From: Stenotrophomonas daejeonensis
GTDB taxonomy: Bacteria > Pseudomonadota > Gammaproteobacteria > Xanthomonadales > Xanthomonadaceae
NCBI RefSeq assembly: GCF_001431505.1
Contig: NZ_LDJP01000032.1
Coordinates: 22,464 to 86,463, forward strand
Direction: 5' to 3'
DNA: 64,000 nt
Of this stretch, positions 61,807 to 64,000 are shown in pieces. A program made the translations under genes and the position numbers. The notes beneath the pieces were generated by a model. The model was not told the DNA's origin. It saw only the letters and a program-made list of their open reading frames with translations, and made no database searches. Positions within the stretch are counted from its first letter, which is position 1. Each line of letters begins with the position of its first letter.

Positions 61807-61878
61807 GCAGGCAGGGTGGGGCGGCCGGGCTGCTCGTTCCATGCGACAAGGGCTTGCCCGCGCGTCGGCTTTTCCCTC

Positions 61879-61950
61879 GTAGGAGCGCACCTTGGTGCGC
61901 GATGGGGCTTCACCGGGAAAGCCCCATCGCGCACCAAGGTGCGCTCCTAC
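61879..61950. repeat. REP palindrome, subtype A, on the 5' side of the RAYT gene
   Basis: GTAGGAGCGCACCTTGG to CCAAGGTGCGCTCCTAC, almost identical to 61263-61333. The pair brackets the RAYT gene. Confidence 0.93.
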
Positions 61951-62043
61951 GGGGCGGTTGCTGCAACCGGGTGTTGCGACGGTGGTAACGCCGCCGGCCG
62001 CGATGCTCGCCTAGAATTGCCGCGTTCTCCTTCGGTCTCCCCC

Positions 62044-62943
62044 ATGTCCGCACCCGTTCCCGTGCAGGCTGCCCCGCGTGGCGGCCTCGTCGCCGTCGCC
62101 CTGCTGCTGGTCTACGTGGTCTGGGGCTCGACCTACCTCGGCATCCGCCTGGCGCTGGAAGGCGGCATGCCGCCGTTGTCGGTGATCTCCGGCACCCGCT
62201 TCGTCATCGCCGGCGGCGTGCTCTACGGCCTGCTGCGCTGGCGCGGGGTGGCCGCGCCGACGCGGGTGCAGTGGCGCACCGTGGCGGTGATGGGGCTGTG
62301 CCTGCTGTTCCTCGGCAACGGCATGGTGGTGCTGGCCGAGCGCGACGTCTCCTCCGGGCTGGCGGCGGTGGCGGTGGCCTCGGTGCCGCTGTGGATGGCG
62401 TTGTTCTCGGCGCTGCGCGGTGGCAAGGTCACCGGCGGCGAGTGGCTGGGCATCGCGATCGGCCTGGCCGGCGTGGTCTGGCTCAACGCCGGCAGCAGCC
62501 TGACCGCGACGCCGACCGGGCTGGTGCTGCTGCTGATCGCGCCGCTGGGCTGGGCCTTCGGCTCGATCTGGTCGCGCGGGCGCGACCTGCCTTCGCCGTT
62601 CATGACCGCCGCCGGGCAGATGCTGTGCGGCGGCGTGATCCTCGTCGTCGCCGGCCTGCTGCGCGGCGAGCACATGGCCGTGGCGCCGACGCTGCAGGGC
62701 GTGCTGGCGGTGGGCTACCTGAGCGTGTTCGGCTCCATCGTCGCCTTCACCGCCTACGTGTGGCTGCTGCACAACGTGCGCCCGGTGCTGGCCAGCAGCT
62801 ATGCCTACGTCAACCCGGTGATCGCGGTGGCGCTGGGCGCGCTGGTCGCCCACGAGCGCTTCGGCGCGGCCGACATCGGTGCGATGGCGGTGATCCTGGC
62901 CGGCGTCGTGGTCATCACCCTGGCCCGGATGCGCCGCGCATGA
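62044..62943 (+). CDS. yedA: EamA family transporter (YedA-like)
   Basis: A 299-residue protein with about ten membrane helices in two EamA repeats: VYVVWGSTYLGIRLALEG opens the first and LAVGYLSVFGSIVAFTAYVW the second. It resembles YedA, an inner-membrane metabolite exporter of unknown substrate. A TAGAAT -10-like element precedes it (about 62011-62016). Its stop overlaps the start of the next DMT gene. Confidence 0.88.
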   Translation: MSAPVPVQAAPRGGLVAVALLLVYVVWGSTYLGIRLALEGGMPPLSVISGTRFVIAGGVLYGLLRWRGVAAPTRVQWRTVAVMGLCLLFLGNGMVVLAERDVSSGLAAVAVASVPLWMALFSALRGGKVTGGEWLGIAIGLAGVVWLNAGSSLTATPTGLVLLLIAPLGWAFGSIWSRGRDLPSPFMTAAGQMLCGGVILVVAGLLRGEHMAVAPTLQGVLAVGYLSVFGSIVAFTAYVWLLHNVRPVLASSYAYVNPVIAVALGALVAHERFGAADIGAMAVILAGVVVITLARMRRA

Positions 62944-63839
62944 ACCCCGTCGAGCACCGCAACGGCCTGCTGGCGGCCACCCTGGCCTTCGTCATCTGGG
63001 GCCTGTTCCCGCTGTACTGGCACCTGCTGATCGAGGTGCCGTCGTTCCAGATCATCGCCCACCGCATCGTCTGGAGCGCGGTGCTGCTGGTCGGCGGGCT
63101 GGCGCTGACGCGCGGCTGGGGCTGGCTGCGCGAGGTATGGGCCACGCCGCGGCGGTTCTGGCTGCTGGGGCTGGCGAGCCTGCTGATCGGTGCCAACTGG
63201 AGCCTGTACATCTGGGCGGTGAACGCCGGCCACGTGGTCGAGACCAGCCTGGGCTATTTCATCAACCCGCTGCTGAGCGTGGTGCTGGGCGTGGTGGTGC
63301 TGCGCGAGCGGCTGGGCCGGCTGCAATGGCTGGCGGTGGCGCTGGCGGCGCTGGGCGTGGCGTGGCTGACCTGGCAGAGCGGGCGCGCGCCGTGGATCGC
63401 GATCGGCTTGTCGATCACCTTCGGCCTGTACGGGCTGCTGCGCAAGTTGGTGGTGGTCGAGGCGGTGACCGGGCTGGGCGTGGAAAGCCTGTTCATGGTG
63501 TGGCCGGCGCTGGCCTACGTGGTGTGGGCCGAAAGCGGCCACGGCGGCGGCTTCATCTCCGGCTGGGGCGTGGGCAACGACGTGCTGCTGATGCTGGCCG
63601 GCGTGGTCAGCGCGGTGCCGTTGATCGCCTTCGCCTACGGCGTGCGCCGCATCCCGCTGTCGGTGGTGGGGCTGCTGCAGTACATCGGCCCGACGCTGCA
63701 GTTCCTGGTCGGCGTGCTGATCCTGCGCGAGCCGTTCGCGGCCTCGCAGCTGGTCGGCTTCGGCCTGATCTGGGCCGGGCTGGTGGTGTTCGCGATTGCC
63801 GGCGTGCGCGCGGCGGCGAGGGCGCGCCGGCGAACGTGA
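62940..63839 (+). CDS. rarD: EamA family transporter, RarD type
   Basis: A 299-residue protein with about ten membrane helices. The start (GLLAATLAFVIWGLFPLYWH) and GANWSLYIWAVNAGHVVETS followed by LGYFINPLLSVVLGV are hallmarks of RarD, named for a chloramphenicol-sensitivity phenotype; its substrate is unknown. The ATG overlaps the yedA stop, so two related transporters are translated together. Confidence 0.92.
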   Translation: MNPVEHRNGLLAATLAFVIWGLFPLYWHLLIEVPSFQIIAHRIVWSAVLLVGGLALTRGWGWLREVWATPRRFWLLGLASLLIGANWSLYIWAVNAGHVVETSLGYFINPLLSVVLGVVVLRERLGRLQWLAVALAALGVAWLTWQSGRAPWIAIGLSITFGLYGLLRKLVVVEAVTGLGVESLFMVWPALAYVVWAESGHGGGFISGWGVGNDVLLMLAGVVSAVPLIAFAYGVRRIPLSVVGLLQYIGPTLQFLVGVLILREPFAASQLVGFGLIWAGLVVFAIAGVRAAARARRRT

Positions 63840-63861
63840 GGTACGTGGTCGCCGGGGCGCC

Positions 63862-63868
63862 GTAGGAG
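63862..63868. repeat. REP remnant abutting an insertion sequence
   Basis: GTAGGAG is the head of subtype A or D REPs. It is immediately followed by unrelated sequence leading into a transposase gene, as if an IS110-type element had inserted in or next to the REP. Confidence 0.5.
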
Positions 63869-63880
63869 TCAACTGTCATT

Positions 63881-64000
63881 TCATGCAGAGCTTCCTTTTG
63901 GGTACCAAGGCAGGTTGTCGCGCTGCATGGCGTTGAGCATGGTGAGGTACTTGCGCATGCAGGCGGTGACGGCGAGTTTTTTGGGTTTGCCAGCCTCGAC
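63881..64000 (-). mobile_element. IS110 family transposase (C-terminal 39 residues only)
   Basis: On the minus strand, the last codons before a TGA at 63881-63883 read VEAGKPKKLAVTACMRKYL, then TMLNAMQRDNLPWYPKGSSA. GKPKK-A-VACMRK-L--LNAM-R is the conserved end of IS110/IS1111 transposases. The rest of the element lies beyond the window. The insertion border is probably between 63868 and 63881. Confidence 0.85.

Overview
The window is GC-rich chromosomal DNA of a gammaproteobacterium, most likely a member of the Xanthomonadaceae (Stenotrophomonas/Pseudoxanthomonas/Lysobacter relatives). I base this on very high GC at third codon positions, the gene set (aceBA with a divergent LysR gene, liu genes for leucine breakdown, an ohrR-ohr pair, a PhoPQ-like pair, a long TrpS) and the many GTAG-type palindromic REP elements with a REP-associated tyrosine transposase (RAYT). 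I cannot name the genus.

Layout. 1-7.9 kb: end of an acyltransferase gene, photolyase, an M3 peptidase lipoprotein, L-lactate dehydrogenase and a membrane c-di-GMP protein. 8-12.2 kb: glyoxylate shunt (LysR regulator divergent from aceB and aceA). 12.4-17.5 kb: the most unusual block, a CNB-GGDEF protein, a cyclase-TPR protein, a small NHLP-like precursor peptide on the opposite strand and a SagB-like dehydrogenase. It looks like a poorly characterised peptide-maturation (RiPP-like) system tied to second-messenger enzymes. 17.5-23.2 kb: leucine/isovalerate degradation (liuD, liuB, liuA) with a divergent TetR gene. 23.2-31.6 kb: cytochrome c, a secreted nuclease, a MerC-domain protein behind a metal-regulator-like palindrome, a DMT transporter, hydrolase, ZapE, ohrR-ohr and a VWA protein.

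32.5-46.9 kb is organised around vitamin B12 and ribonucleotide reduction. nrdAB sits behind two NrdR boxes and a cobalamin riboswitch. A class III reductase operon (nrdD, a separately encoded glycyl-radical domain, nrdG) sits behind an FNR/Anr-like box and two NrdR boxes with the same 32-bp spacing. metE has its own cobalamin riboswitch. Together these suggest that B12 turns off the B12-independent isozymes, and that B12-dependent MetH and a class II reductase are encoded elsewhere.

46.9-57.8 kb carries housekeeping genes: dusA, a PepSY-like protein with a PhoPQ-like pair, mtfA, birA-coaX, a SPOR protein, tRNA-Thr, arginase, two entericidin-like lipoproteins, csbD and trpS with an extra C-terminal domain. 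57.8-64 kb is dense in REP elements, with the RAYT gene lying between two REPs of its presumed cognate type. The window ends inside an IS110-family transposase that abuts a REP remnant. Seven genes have TAG stop codons inside the GTAG head of a REP element.
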